35,055 nucleotides of DNA from assembly GCF_001418655.1 (NCBI RefSeq), contig NZ_LIQZ01000056.1, positions 1 to 35,055 on the forward strand, written 5' to 3'. The notes beneath the pieces were generated by a model that had not been told where the DNA came from, searched no databases, and was given only the letters and a program-made list of their open reading frames with translations. Within the stretch, counting starts at the first letter, position 1. Every line of letters starts with the position of its first letter. A program made the translations under genes and the position numbers. The stretch comes from Streptomyces phaeochromogenes. GTDB lineage: Bacteria > Actinomycetota > Actinomycetes > Streptomycetales > Streptomycetaceae. Positions 17,252 to 24,277 of the stretch are shown here, in pieces.

Positions 17252-18772
17252 TCAGGCCGCCAGCAGCGGCTCCGAGTCGGCGGCCTCGGCAGCGGCGCCC
17301 GCCGCCGCGTCCGTGCCGTGCCGGGCGAGGATGCCGATGAACTCGGCGACCCGCTCGGTGAATTGGGGGTGCTCGGCGAGCCGGTCGCCGAGCAGGCCGC
17401 CGTTCATGACGGCGGTGACGAAGTCCCGTACGGACGTGGTGCGTTCGGCCGTCCGCCGCAACTCCTCGCGCGCCGGGTCCGCCATCGCGGCGGCGTGCGG
17501 ACCGGCGTCGAGGCCGGTGGGCGGCGCCATGCAGCACAGGTACGCGGCGACGGTCAGCGCGAGATGGTGGGGCATCCGTCCACCGCGCAGCTGCCTGAGT
17601 GCCGGGTCCGGCACCCGCTGGCGCAGCTTGACGGAGCCGTCCGAGCCGACCTGCTGGGTGCGGTGCCCGAGAGCCGTGTTGGCCCAGCGGTCGAAGAGCT
17701 GTGCCACGTAGGCGTCGAGGTCGAGGCCGGCGGGGACGGTGAGGCTGGGCAGGTAGTCGTCGTGCAGGACGCGGCGCGCGGCCTCGGCGACGAAGGGCCG
17801 GCCGATCGCGTCCGGGATGGTGGCCCGGCCGTCGAGCGCGCCCAGGTAGGCGATGAGCGAGTGGGTGCCGTTCAGCAGCCGCAGTTTGAGCAGTTCGTAC
17901 GGCTCGACGTCCTCGGCGAACAGCGCGCCGCCGTGCTCCCAGCCGGGCCGGCCGGCGGCGAAGCGGTCCTCCAGGACCCACATGGTGAACGGCTCGGCGG
18001 CCACGGGGACTTCGTCCCGCAGACCGAGCCGGTCGGCGACCGTTCGGCGGTACGCGTCGGTGGTGGCCGGGACGATCCGGTCGACCATGGTGTTCGGGAA
18101 CGTCACGGCGCCGGCCAGCCACGGGAGGAGTTCGTCGCGCTCGACGGCCGGCAGTGCCTCGGCGAACTCCCGCACCAGGCGCCCGGTCTGCCCTCCGTTG
18201 CCGGCCAGGTTGTCGCAGCTGAGCACGGTGACGGGCGTGGCGTGCGAACGCAGGCGGCGCTGCAGCCCTCGTACGATCAGGCCGATCGTGGTCCGCGGCG
18301 GTGCCTCGCCGCGCAGGTCGGACCGTACGCCGTCGTGGTCGGTGTCGAGGTGCCCGGTGCGCGGCGAGAAGGTGTAGCCGTGCTCGGTGACGGTGAGCGA
18401 GACGATCCTGGTGGCCGGGGCGGCGACTGCGTCGAGGACGGCGTCCGGCTGCTGGGTGGCCACCAGTGCTCCGGTGTGCACGGCGGGAATCGTGACGCGG
18501 GATTCCGTCGGCGAGATCTCGACCACGCCGTAGCGGAAGTCCTGGGCGCGCAGCGCGTCGGCCACGGTCGCCGAGCGGCTCGCCACTCCGAGGATCCCCC
18601 AGGGGCCGTCGGTGTGGTCGAGGGCGGCTGCGGTGTAGACGGCCTGGTGGGCGCGGTGGAAGTTGCCGAGTCCCAGGTGCACGATGCCGGTCTCGGCGAG
18701 TGCCCGCCGGTGCAGGAGTGAAGAGGCGGCAGCCGTACGGGAGTTGAGAGTGGGAAGGTCCGTGGTCGTCAT
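17252..18772 (-). CDS. Mannitol dehydrogenase family protein (D-mannonate oxidoreductase/fructuronate reductase-like)
   Basis: A 506-residue polyol-specific long-chain dehydrogenase. The N-terminal Rossmann domain has IVHLGLGNFHRAHQAVYTAA. The family's catalytic motif K-x(n)-N-x-x-H-S appears as LKLRLLNGTHSLIAYLG, and the C-terminal helical domain is complete. Family members interconvert mannitol and fructose, mannonate and fructuronate, or altronate and tagaturonate. The adjoining mannonate dehydratase gene makes fructuronate-to-mannonate reduction (the UxuB reaction) the best guess. It starts one base after the dehydratase stop codon, so the two are almost certainly co-translated. The C-terminal Ala/Glu-rich tail is unremarkable. 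Confidence 0.88.
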   Translation of the reverse strand: MTTTDLPTLNSRTAAASSLLHRRALAETGIVHLGLGNFHRAHQAVYTAAALDHTDGPWGILGVASRSATVADALRAQDFRYGVVEISPTESRVTIPAVHTGALVATQQPDAVLDAVAAPATRIVSLTVTEHGYTFSPRTGHLDTDHDGVRSDLRGEAPPRTTIGLIVRGLQRRLRSHATPVTVLSCDNLAGNGGQTGRLVREFAEALPAVERDELLPWLAGAVTFPNTMVDRIVPATTDAYRRTVADRLGLRDEVPVAAEPFTMWVLEDRFAAGRPGWEHGGALFAEDVEPYELLKLRLLNGTHSLIAYLGALDGRATIPDAIGRPFVAEAARRVLHDDYLPSLTVPAGLDLDAYVAQLFDRWANTALGHRTQQVGSDGSVKLRQRVPDPALRQLRGGRMPHHLALTVAAYLCCMAPPTGLDAGPHAAAMADPAREELRRTAERTTSVRDFVTAVMNGGLLGDRLAEHPQFTERVAEFIGILARHGTDAAAGAAAEAADSEPLLAA

Positions 18773-18773
18773 G

Positions 18774-19997
18774 TCACCAGTCCGTCATCGAGCCGTCGCG
18801 GCGGCGGGCCACGGGCAGGTAGGCGGGTTCGTAGGGATACCGGGCGGCCAGGGCCTCGTCGACCTCGACGCCGAGGCCGGGGGCGTCGCCGGGGTGCAGA
18901 TGCCCGTCGGCGTAGCTCCACTCGTGCCGGAACACCTCGTGGACCAGCGGCTCGTAGCCCATGTACTCCTGGATGGCGAAGTTCGGGGTGGACAGGCCGA
19001 CGTGCAGGGACGCGGCCAGCGCGACGGGTGAGACGTCCGAGGGGCCGTGCGGGCCCAGCTTCACCTGCCAGACCTCCGCCAGGGCGGCGATGCGGCGCAG
19101 ATGACTGATGCCGCCTGCGTGCGTGACGCACGTGCGGATGTAGTCGATCAGCTGCTCGGTGATGAGCGTCTGGCATTCCCAGACGGTGTTGAAGACCTCA
19201 CCGATCGCCAGCGGTGTCGTGGTGTGCCGGCGCACGTGGCGCAGCACTTCCTGGTTCTCGGCCGGGGTGACGTCCTCCAGCCAGAAGAGGTCGACGTCCT
19301 CCAGGGCGCGGCCGAGGCGTGCGGCCTCGTTCGGGGTGAGGCGGTGGTGGGCGTCGTGGAGGAGCTTCACCTCGGGCCCGACGTGCTCACGGGCCGCCGC
19401 CAGTGCGCCGGGGGCGTGCCGCAGATAGGCGGCGGTGTCCCAGACCTCCTCGACGGGGGCGGCGCCGCGGCCGGCCGGCTCGTATCCGGCGTCCGGACTG
19501 CCGACGCCGTAGACGATGTCCAGCCCGGGCACGCCCGTCTGGGCCCGGATGGCCTGGAAGCCGCGTTCGCGCTGGGCGTCGAGGGAGTCGAGCAGTTGCG
19601 GGACGTCCCAGCCGGTGGCGTGGGTGTAGGTGAGGACGCGGTCGCGGACGGCGCCGCCGAGGAGTTGGTAGACGGGCTGGTCGGTGGCCTTGCCCTTGAT
19701 GTCCCACAGGGCGAGGTCGACGGCGCCGATGGAGGTCATGGTGACCGGGCCGCGCCGCCAGTACACCCCGCGGTACAGGTACTGCCAGGTGTCCTCGATA
19801 CGCGCCGGGTCGCGGCCGATCAGCAGCGGGGCGACATGGTCGCGCAGGTAGGAGGCGACGGCGAGTTCGCGGCCGTTGAGGGTGGCGTCGCCCCAGCCGA
19901 CCAGCCCCTCGGCGGTGGTGATCTTGAGGGTGACGAAGTTGCGTCCCGGGCTGGTGACGATGACGTCCGCCGAGACGATGGTGTCGTGCTTGCTCAT
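18774..19997 (-). CDS. manD: D-mannonate dehydratase (ManD), enolase superfamily
   Basis: A 407-residue mandelate-racemase-group enzyme that removes water from D-mannonate (in some relatives also D-gluconate) to give 2-keto-3-deoxygluconate. The expected Mg2+ ligands are D215 (HDAHH), E241 (FWLEDVTP) and E267 (AIGEVFNT). H217 and H317 (LGPHGPSD) are the likely acid/base residues. [11 protein letters not shown] and the C-terminal DGSMTDW ending are typical of ManD/RspA proteins. The ATG at 19997 overlaps the upstream TGA (ATGA) and is preceded by GGAGAGGG. ManD homologues range from efficient housekeeping mannonate dehydratases to slow RspA-like ones, and sequence alone does not settle which this is. 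Confidence 0.92.
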   Translation of the reverse strand: MSKHDTIVSADVIVTSPGRNFVTLKITTAEGLVGWGDATLNGRELAVASYLRDHVAPLLIGRDPARIEDTWQYLYRGVYWRRGPVTMTSIGAVDLALWDIKGKATDQPVYQLLGGAVRDRVLTYTHATGWDVPQLLDSLDAQRERGFQAIRAQTGVPGLDIVYGVGSPDAGYEPAGRGAAPVEEVWDTAAYLRHAPGALAAAREHVGPEVKLLHDAHHRLTPNEAARLGRALEDVDLFWLEDVTPAENQEVLRHVRRHTTTPLAIGEVFNTVWECQTLITEQLIDYIRTCVTHAGGISHLRRIAALAEVWQVKLGPHGPSDVSPVALAASLHVGLSTPNFAIQEYMGYEPLVHEVFRHEWSYADGHLHPGDAPGLGVEVDEALAARYPYEPAYLPVARRRDGSMTDW

Positions 19998-21016
19998 CGG
20001 ACCCTCTCCACGATGTTGTGCAGCCCTTCGCCGGCCGCCAGCCGGCGGATGTTGGCTGTGATGTCGGACATCCGGCGGGCGAAGGTCTGCCGGGTGAGCC
20101 CCGAGGAGTGCGGCGTCATCAGCACGTTGGGCAGGTCGTGGAAGGCATGGCGGCTCGGTGCCCCCGTGTTGCCCGAGGCCGGGTAGTCGTACCAGACGTC
20201 GATCGCGGCACCTCCGATCACACCGTCGCGCAGGGAGGCGTACAGCGCGTCCTCGTCGACGACCGGGCCGCGGCCGACGTTGACCAGGACGGCCGACTCG
20301 CCCATGCGGGCCAGTTCCGGCGCGCCGATCAGCCCGGTGGTCCGCTCGGAGAGCGGTACCGAGACCACGACCACGTCCGCGGTGTCCAGGAGTGGGTCCA
20401 GGTCGTCGACGCGCCCCGCCCACACGAGCCTCTCGGCCACCGCGTCGACGTCACCGCGACGGGTCACGGCCACGCCTCGGGCGCCGAACGCCCGGAAACG
20501 CTGCCAGGTGCGGGCGCCGATGTGCCCGAACCCGACGAATCCGATCGTGGTGTCGGCCAGCGCGTCGGGCCACGGTGCGCCGGGCGAATGGGCGGGCGAG
20601 TCCCAGGTGCCGCGCCGCAACGCCGCGTCCTGACGCAGGAATCCGCGCCGCAGCAGGACCGTGGCGGCCACGACGTACTCGGCGATCGAGTCCTCGTGGT
20701 GGAAGGTGTTGGCGACGAGGGTGCCCGGGGGCAGCGCCGCGACGTCGATCTTGTCGATACCGGCGCCGGCGGCGTGCACCAGGCGCAGCCCCTTGCCCGC
20801 CGCCGCCATCTCGGGCGAGCACACCCCCGACACCAGCACGTCGGCGTCGCGCAGTGCTTCGACGACGGCGTCGGTGTCGGCGGGGTCGGGCCAGCTCACG
20901 GTGGTCCGGCCAGGCAGGTCGGCCTCGAACCGCTCGCGCAGCGGGGCCAGATTGGGGTCGGCGACGACGACGCTCAGACCATCGGTGTTCAGGGGCGGAC
21001 CCTTGTACGTCGTCAT
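19994..21016 (-). CDS. D-2-hydroxyacid dehydrogenase family protein
   Basis: A 340-residue NAD(P)-dependent 2-hydroxyacid dehydrogenase. The nucleotide-binding loop [13 protein letters not shown] is near the middle. The substrate arginine is in [15 protein letters not shown] and the catalytic histidine in [11 protein letters not shown]. The region usually reading D-V-F-E-x-E-P here reads DVWYDYPAS, so the acidic partner position is atypical. In this operon it may reduce a 2-ketoaldonate (for example 2-keto-L-gulonate to L-idonate) or glyoxylate-like by-products; this is inference. It starts at ATG 21016, overlapping the repressor stop as ATGA, with GGGAG upstream. Such an enzyme is not part of the textbook mannonate route. 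Confidence 0.87.
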   Translation of the reverse strand: MTTYKGPPLNTDGLSVVVADPNLAPLRERFEADLPGRTTVSWPDPADTDAVVEALRDADVLVSGVCSPEMAAAGKGLRLVHAAGAGIDKIDVAALPPGTLVANTFHHEDSIAEYVVAATVLLRRGFLRQDAALRRGTWDSPAHSPGAPWPDALADTTIGFVGFGHIGARTWQRFRAFGARGVAVTRRGDVDAVAERLVWAGRVDDLDPLLDTADVVVVSVPLSERTTGLIGAPELARMGESAVLVNVGRGPVVDEDALYASLRDGVIGGAAIDVWYDYPASGNTGAPSRHAFHDLPNVLMTPHSSGLTRQTFARRMSDITANIRRLAAGEGLHNIVERVR

Positions 21017-22032
21017 GCGTGCTCCCGGGTGACAGGAGGCGTGCGGGTCGTCGCGACAGGCCCAGTGGAGCCGCGGACCACGAGCTGGGTGGGCAGCCGC
21101 AGTGTGCGCGGCTCCCGGTGCTCGTCGGCGATGGCCTGGGAGAGCATCTCCAGGCTGAGCGCCCCGGCCCGGTCCATGGGGACCGCGATGGTGCTCAGTG
21201 CGGGGTACGCGGTCGCGGCGAGCGGCATGTCGTCGATGCCGACCACGCTGAGGTCGTCCGGGACACGCACCCCGAGCTGCCGTGCTCCGGCGATCACGCC
21301 GAGGGCGACGAGGTCGTTGTGTGCGATCACGGCGGAGGCGCCGGACGCGATCACCCCGGCCGCCGCGGCGGTGCCGCCGGCCACCGTCTCGGACTGCCAG
21401 CCGAGCACCTCCAGCTCCAGGCCGACCCGCTCGGCCTGGACACGGGCCAGGTCGACGCGGTGGCTGTTGGACCACGAGTGCTGGGACCCCTGGACGTACG
21501 CGAGGTGCCGGTGGCCCAGCGCCGCCAGGTACTCGACGGTCTGGCGCAGGCCGTCACCGGCGTCCGCGAGAACACAGTCCGCGGTGGTGGTCTCGCGGTT
21601 GACGAGCACGACGGGGGTGTCGCCGCAGAGCGCGAGAACGTCCTCGGCGTCGAGCCGGGGCGAGCACACGACGAGCCCGGCGGACCTGGCCCGCAGCTGT
21701 GTGATCACCGCCCGCTCCCGGTCGGGGTCGAAGTCGGTGTCGGCGAGCACGATGGTCTGCCCGCGGTGCCAGCCCTGGGCCTGCGCGGCCTTCACGAAGG
21801 CGCCGAAGACCGGGTTGGCGATGTCCGGCACGACCACGGCCACGGTGGCGGTGTCCGACGGCAACTCGGCGGGACGTGGCGGCGGCGGTGGCTCGTAGCC
21901 CAGCTCTTGCGCAACTTCCAGAACCTTGCGCAAGGTCTCCGGCCCCAGTCGCTGGGGGTCGCTGAACGCCCGGGATGCCGTGGAAAGCGCCACATTCGCG
22001 CGCTTCGCGACGTCGGTCAAGGTGGGGGCCAC
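21013..22032 (-). CDS. LacI-family transcriptional repressor of the sugar-acid operon
   Basis: A 339-residue LacI/GalR regulator. The helix-turn-helix and hinge helix are at about 4-60 (LTDVAKRANVALSTASRAFS). The periplasmic-binding-like effector domain ends with DDLSVVGIDDMPLAATAYPA, LSTIAVPMDRAG and a final R-x-L-x-L-P-T-Q-L-V-V-R-G-S strand. It starts with GTG at 22032, with GGAG about nine bases upstream. It is the first gene of the operon and overlaps the next gene by four bases, so it almost certainly controls its own transcript. Codons for residues about 33-43 include clustered rare choices (TTG, GTT, GAA, GTT, CAA) that create two copies of TTGCGCAA. The effector is probably the sugar acid or KDG. 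Confidence 0.93.
   Translation of the reverse strand: MAPTLTDVAKRANVALSTASRAFSDPQRLGPETLRKVLEVAQELGYEPPPPPRPAELPSDTATVAVVVPDIANPVFGAFVKAAQAQGWHRGQTIVLADTDFDPDRERAVITQLRARSAGLVVCSPRLDAEDVLALCGDTPVVLVNRETTTADCVLADAGDGLRQTVEYLAALGHRHLAYVQGSQHSWSNSHRVDLARVQAERVGLELEVLGWQSETVAGGTAAAAGVIASGASAVIAHNDLVALGVIAGARQLGVRVPDDLSVVGIDDMPLAATAYPALSTIAVPMDRAGALSLEMLSQAIADEHREPRTLRLPTQLVVRGSTGPVATTRTPPVTREHA
21907..21936. promoter_or_regulatory. Two candidate intragenic operators inside the 5' part of lacI
   Basis: TTGCGCAA occurs at 21907-21914 and 21926-21933. The second copy is the core of a perfect 14-bp palindrome (21923-21936, ACCTTGCGCAAGGT). The core sites are 19 bp apart and 168-187 bp from the identical core in the lacI promoter. 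The codons used here are rare for this GC-rich genome, as if the DNA sequence itself were constrained. They are proposed as auxiliary sites for repressor looping. Confidence 0.5.
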
Positions 22033-22080
22033 GCTGCCACTCCGTTCCGCAGTTACCGCTGCATGAACTCTGCGTTACCC

Positions 22081-22119
22081 ATACTCGGCAAGCTTGCGCA
22101 ACCTTGTCAATGCTTGCCG
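22081..22119 (-). promoter_or_regulatory. Promoter and primary operator of the lacI-led operon
   Basis: On the minus strand a consensus -35 TTGACA (22110-22105) is separated by 18 bp from a fair -10 GAGTAT (22086-22081), giving a leader of about 40 bases before the GTG at 22032. The palindrome TTGCGCAA (22094-22101) lies within the spacer, where a bound repressor would block RNA polymerase. An outer inverted repeat CGGCAAGC/GCTTGCCG (22086-22093 and 22112-22119) brackets it. Confidence 0.65.
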
Positions 22120-22272
22120 CGAGATGAGTTCCCGAGGTGGATCGGGGGCAGGGGGTGGCGGGGCAGGTGACTGAACGTCATGAGTTCGGTGGCTCTCGGC
22201 GGTTGAGCGCGGCCTGGAGCCTCGCGCCGATCGGCGCGGCCCGGAGCGCCGCCGCAGCGGCCGGGCGGATCC

Positions 22273-22560
22273 TCAATCCCGCTGCTCGTCGGCCGGTGCC
22301 TTCAGCAGTCGGTCCAGCTCGTGTCCGGCCTCGTCGTATCCGGCGTCGGAGATCCGCTGCAGCTCGCGCAGGTCGCCGGTCGTCTTTGCGCGCCTCGTGA
22401 GCAGGAAGCCCGCGCGCATGGATCCCTCGTCCAGCAGCTCGCTCAGTTCCCCGAGGTCACCGGCCGAGTCGGCAAGGTCGGCAAGGCGGTCCAGCGCGGT
22501 CTCGTTGCCCGCATCGGCCAGCTCGCGCAGGGTCTCCCGGTCGACATTCGTGTTCGTCAT
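22273..22560 (-). CDS. Small helical-repeat protein, function unknown
   Basis: A 95-residue acidic protein with no membrane segment. It consists of three similar units of about 28 residues: ETLRELADAGNETALDRLADLA, LGELSELLDEGSMRAGFLLTRRA and LRELQRISDAGYDEAGHELDRLL. The shared pattern L-x-E-L-x(3)-D-x-G-x(3)-A-x(3)-L suggests a small alpha-solenoid of paired helices, Sel1- or armadillo-like in style. The ATG at 22560 is supported by a promoter whose -10 ends six bases upstream, implying a leaderless message. It is divergent from a MerR regulator across a MerR-type dyad and is its most likely target. I do not recognise a named family. Confidence 0.72.
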   Translation of the reverse strand: MTNTNVDRETLRELADAGNETALDRLADLADSAGDLGELSELLDEGSMRAGFLLTRRAKTTGDLRELQRISDAGYDEAGHELDRLLKAPADEQRD

Positions 22561-22566
22561 GCGGCC

Positions 22567-22608
22567 ATGCTGCAACCCCGCCCCAGGGGCAGGGTCAAGT
22601 GGCACGAT
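22567..22608. promoter_or_regulatory. MerR-type operator/promoter between divergent genes
   Basis: A 21-bp dyad with 10-bp arms and one mismatch occupies 22575-22595. On the minus strand it fills the spacer between TTGACC (22598-22593) and CAGCAT (22572-22567), a 20-bp spacer. The overlong spacer with a central dyad is the hallmark of MerR-activated promoters. The -10 lies six bases from the ATG of the helical-repeat gene. On the plus strand CACGAT (22603-22608) lies six bases before the MerR GTG, so that gene may be leaderless too. Confidence 0.65.
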
Positions 22609-22614
22609 GGCCGG

Positions 22615-23346
22615 GTGATCACCATCGGGCAGCTGGCCGGGTATGTCGGGGTGTCGGTCAAGACCGTCCGCGTCTACCACGACAAGGGCCTGCTCCCCGA
22701 GCCCGACCGCGACGCGTCCGGCTACCGGCGGTACGGCGCGAACGACGTCATCGACCTGATCAAGATCCGCACGCTCGCCGAAGCCGGCGTCCCCCTGGCC
22801 CGTATCCGGGACCTGAGATCGGCGGGCGACGAGGAGTTCCAGCAGGCGCTGCGAGAGATCGACGACGGGCTCACCGACCGCATCCGTGGCCTGCGGGCGA
22901 CGCAGGGGCGTCTGCGCAGGCTCGCCGCCGGGGATCTCGCACCGCTGCCCGCCGAGGTCGGCGCCCATCTGGAGGACCTGGCCCGCTGGGGATTCACGCC
23001 TCGTTGGGTGGACCTGCAACGCGACCTGTGGATCCTCGTGTTCGCCACCCACCCGGACCGGGCCATCGCGCTGTTCCACGACCAGGCCGAGATCCTCGCC
23101 GACCCGGCGCTGCGGCAGCTTTTCCTCGACTACGACCACGCGTACGACCTCGACGCCGACGATCCCCGCATCGACGACCTCGCCCGCCGCGCCGCCGAGG
23201 CGACCCGGGAACGCTACGGACCGGACGAACTGCCCGGGCTGGACGCGGCCTCCGAGATCCCCGCCCTCATCCAGGGCACGGTCAACGCCTCGTCCCCGGC
23301 GTGGCGGCGACTCGACACGCTCATCCGCGCCCAACTGGACGTGTGA
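22615..23346 (+). CDS. MerR-family transcriptional regulator
   Basis: A 243-residue regulator. The N-terminal MerR winged helix is clear: ITIGQLAGYVGVSVKTVRVY, then HDKGLLPEPDRDASGYRRYG. A coiled dimerisation helix follows (about 75-105), then an unidentified C-terminal effector domain of about 135 residues with many acidic residues and tryptophans. It lacks the cysteine pattern of metal-sensing or SoxR-type members, so it probably senses an organic ligand, as TipA-like regulators do. The GTG at 22615 is chosen because ITIGQLA is the canonical MerR start; no Shine-Dalgarno precedes it. The dyad immediately upstream is its expected binding site. Confidence 0.9.
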   Translation: MITIGQLAGYVGVSVKTVRVYHDKGLLPEPDRDASGYRRYGANDVIDLIKIRTLAEAGVPLARIRDLRSAGDEEFQQALREIDDGLTDRIRGLRATQGRLRRLAAGDLAPLPAEVGAHLEDLARWGFTPRWVDLQRDLWILVFATHPDRAIALFHDQAEILADPALRQLFLDYDHAYDLDADDPRIDDLARRAAEATRERYGPDELPGLDAASEIPALIQGTVNASSPAWRRLDTLIRAQLDV

Positions 23347-23430
23347 CTCGGCGGGTTCGGAAGCACGGGAACACGGTCCCGGCCGGCGTGCGCCGCCGCG
23401 AACGGGACTGTCACCGTGCCGGACGGAGCC

Positions 23431-23976
23431 TCAACGTCGCGCGTGGCGGATCGTCAGCCGTCCGAACCCCATTGCCCCTGAGATCCGGATCGTCGGGCCG
23501 CCGGTGCCGGGGGAGCGCCGCCGGGGCTTGTAGCGCGAGTCCTTCCACCCGGTATGCAGACCCTCGACGTCGACGACCGCGTCGCGAGGCACCTTGATCT
23601 TGGCCCTGCCGGTGCCCAGTTGCAGCTCGATGTCGACCACCGGATGCTCGATGACCGCCCGGGACAGGTTCAGGTACACCCTGCCGAACGCGGACTCGAC
23701 CTTGAGGAACCGAGGCACCCGCCAAGGGCCGCGCCGCTGGATCCGTCCCCCGGCGGCGGCGATCGTGGACGTGGGGGCCGCACGCTCCGCCGGGAGCGAG
23801 GCCAGCACCGGAACGAGCTCGCTGTGCGTCCTGGCGGTGAGCGCCAGGTCGAGGCGTCCGTCCATGTCCTCGTGCGAGATGTGTCCTGCGGCGTAGGCGT
23901 CCTGGAGGCGCTGCACGGCCGTGTCGCGGTCGTCCTCGCTGATCGGCAACGGCGCGTCTTCCGGCGGAGAGGTCAC
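23431..23976 (-). CDS. DUF1707 domain protein with LiaF-like C-terminal region
   Basis: A 181-residue soluble protein. The N-terminal DUF1707 domain (about 12-62: ISEDDRDTAVQRLQDAYAAG, then HISHEDMDGRLDLALTARTHSEL) is an actinobacterial module, often found on membrane or envelope-stress proteins. The C-terminal half (SAFGRVYLNLSRAVIEHPVVDIELQLGTGRAKIKVPRD...) resembles the beta-rich domain of LiaF-type cell-wall stress proteins. Function is unknown; a membrane-adjacent sensing role is only a guess. The GTG at 23976 lies six bases after a TAGAGT -10, consistent with a leaderless mRNA. It is divergent from kdpD and convergent with the MerR gene. Confidence 0.83.
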   Translation of the reverse strand: MTSPPEDAPLPISEDDRDTAVQRLQDAYAAGHISHEDMDGRLDLALTARTHSELVPVLASLPAERAAPTSTIAAAGGRIQRRGPWRVPRFLKVESAFGRVYLNLSRAVIEHPVVDIELQLGTGRAKIKVPRDAVVDVEGLHTGWKDSRYKPRRRSPGTGGPTIRISGAMGFGRLTIRHARR

Positions 23977-23982
23977 CGTTTC

Positions 23983-24009
23983 ACTCTAGTGCCGTACGAG
24001 TGCCGTACG
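23983..24009 (-). promoter_or_regulatory. Putative leaderless promoter of the DUF1707 gene with 11-bp tandem repeat
   Basis: On the minus strand TAGAGT (23988-23983) precedes the GTG by six bases. Immediately upstream, AGTGCCGTACG is present twice in tandem (23988-23998 and 23999-24009), where a -35 or activator site should be; no consensus -35 is seen. The 12-mer CACTCTAGTGCC covering this -10 also occurs near 5852-5863, upstream of the propeller kinase gene. Confidence 0.45.
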
Positions 24010-24133
24010 GGCGATGCGAAGGCGCCGAGATCCATTGCGGGCAAGGCATCCGACGGGAATGTCGGCCGCTCGTCGCCGTGGCCCTGCTCGCCCGACTTGG
24101 CGCACCCCCTGGCACCCGCTCGGCCCAGCCCCC

Positions 24134-24149
24134 GTCAAGGCGGTGTCAA
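24134..24149. promoter_or_regulatory. Candidate KdpE box upstream of kdpD
   Basis: GTCAA-N6-GTCAA is a direct repeat with an 11-bp period, about 130 bases ahead of the kdpD start. A third GTCAA lies at 24177-24181. The same 16-bp layout is found ahead of kimA and kdpF. OmpR/PhoB-family regulators such as KdpE bind direct repeats at about this spacing. The rest of the 301-base gap shows no gene. Confidence 0.4.
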
Positions 24150-24277
24150 CGTCCTCGCGACCGGCGACAAGGATGCGTCAAGGAGTGCTCCGAGCGCCCC
24201 GGACAAGCGCTTCGGTGGGGGAAGTAACTGTTCCCCCCGGGGAGTTGATCGCCAGTGAGCGGAGCACGTCGGCTGCG

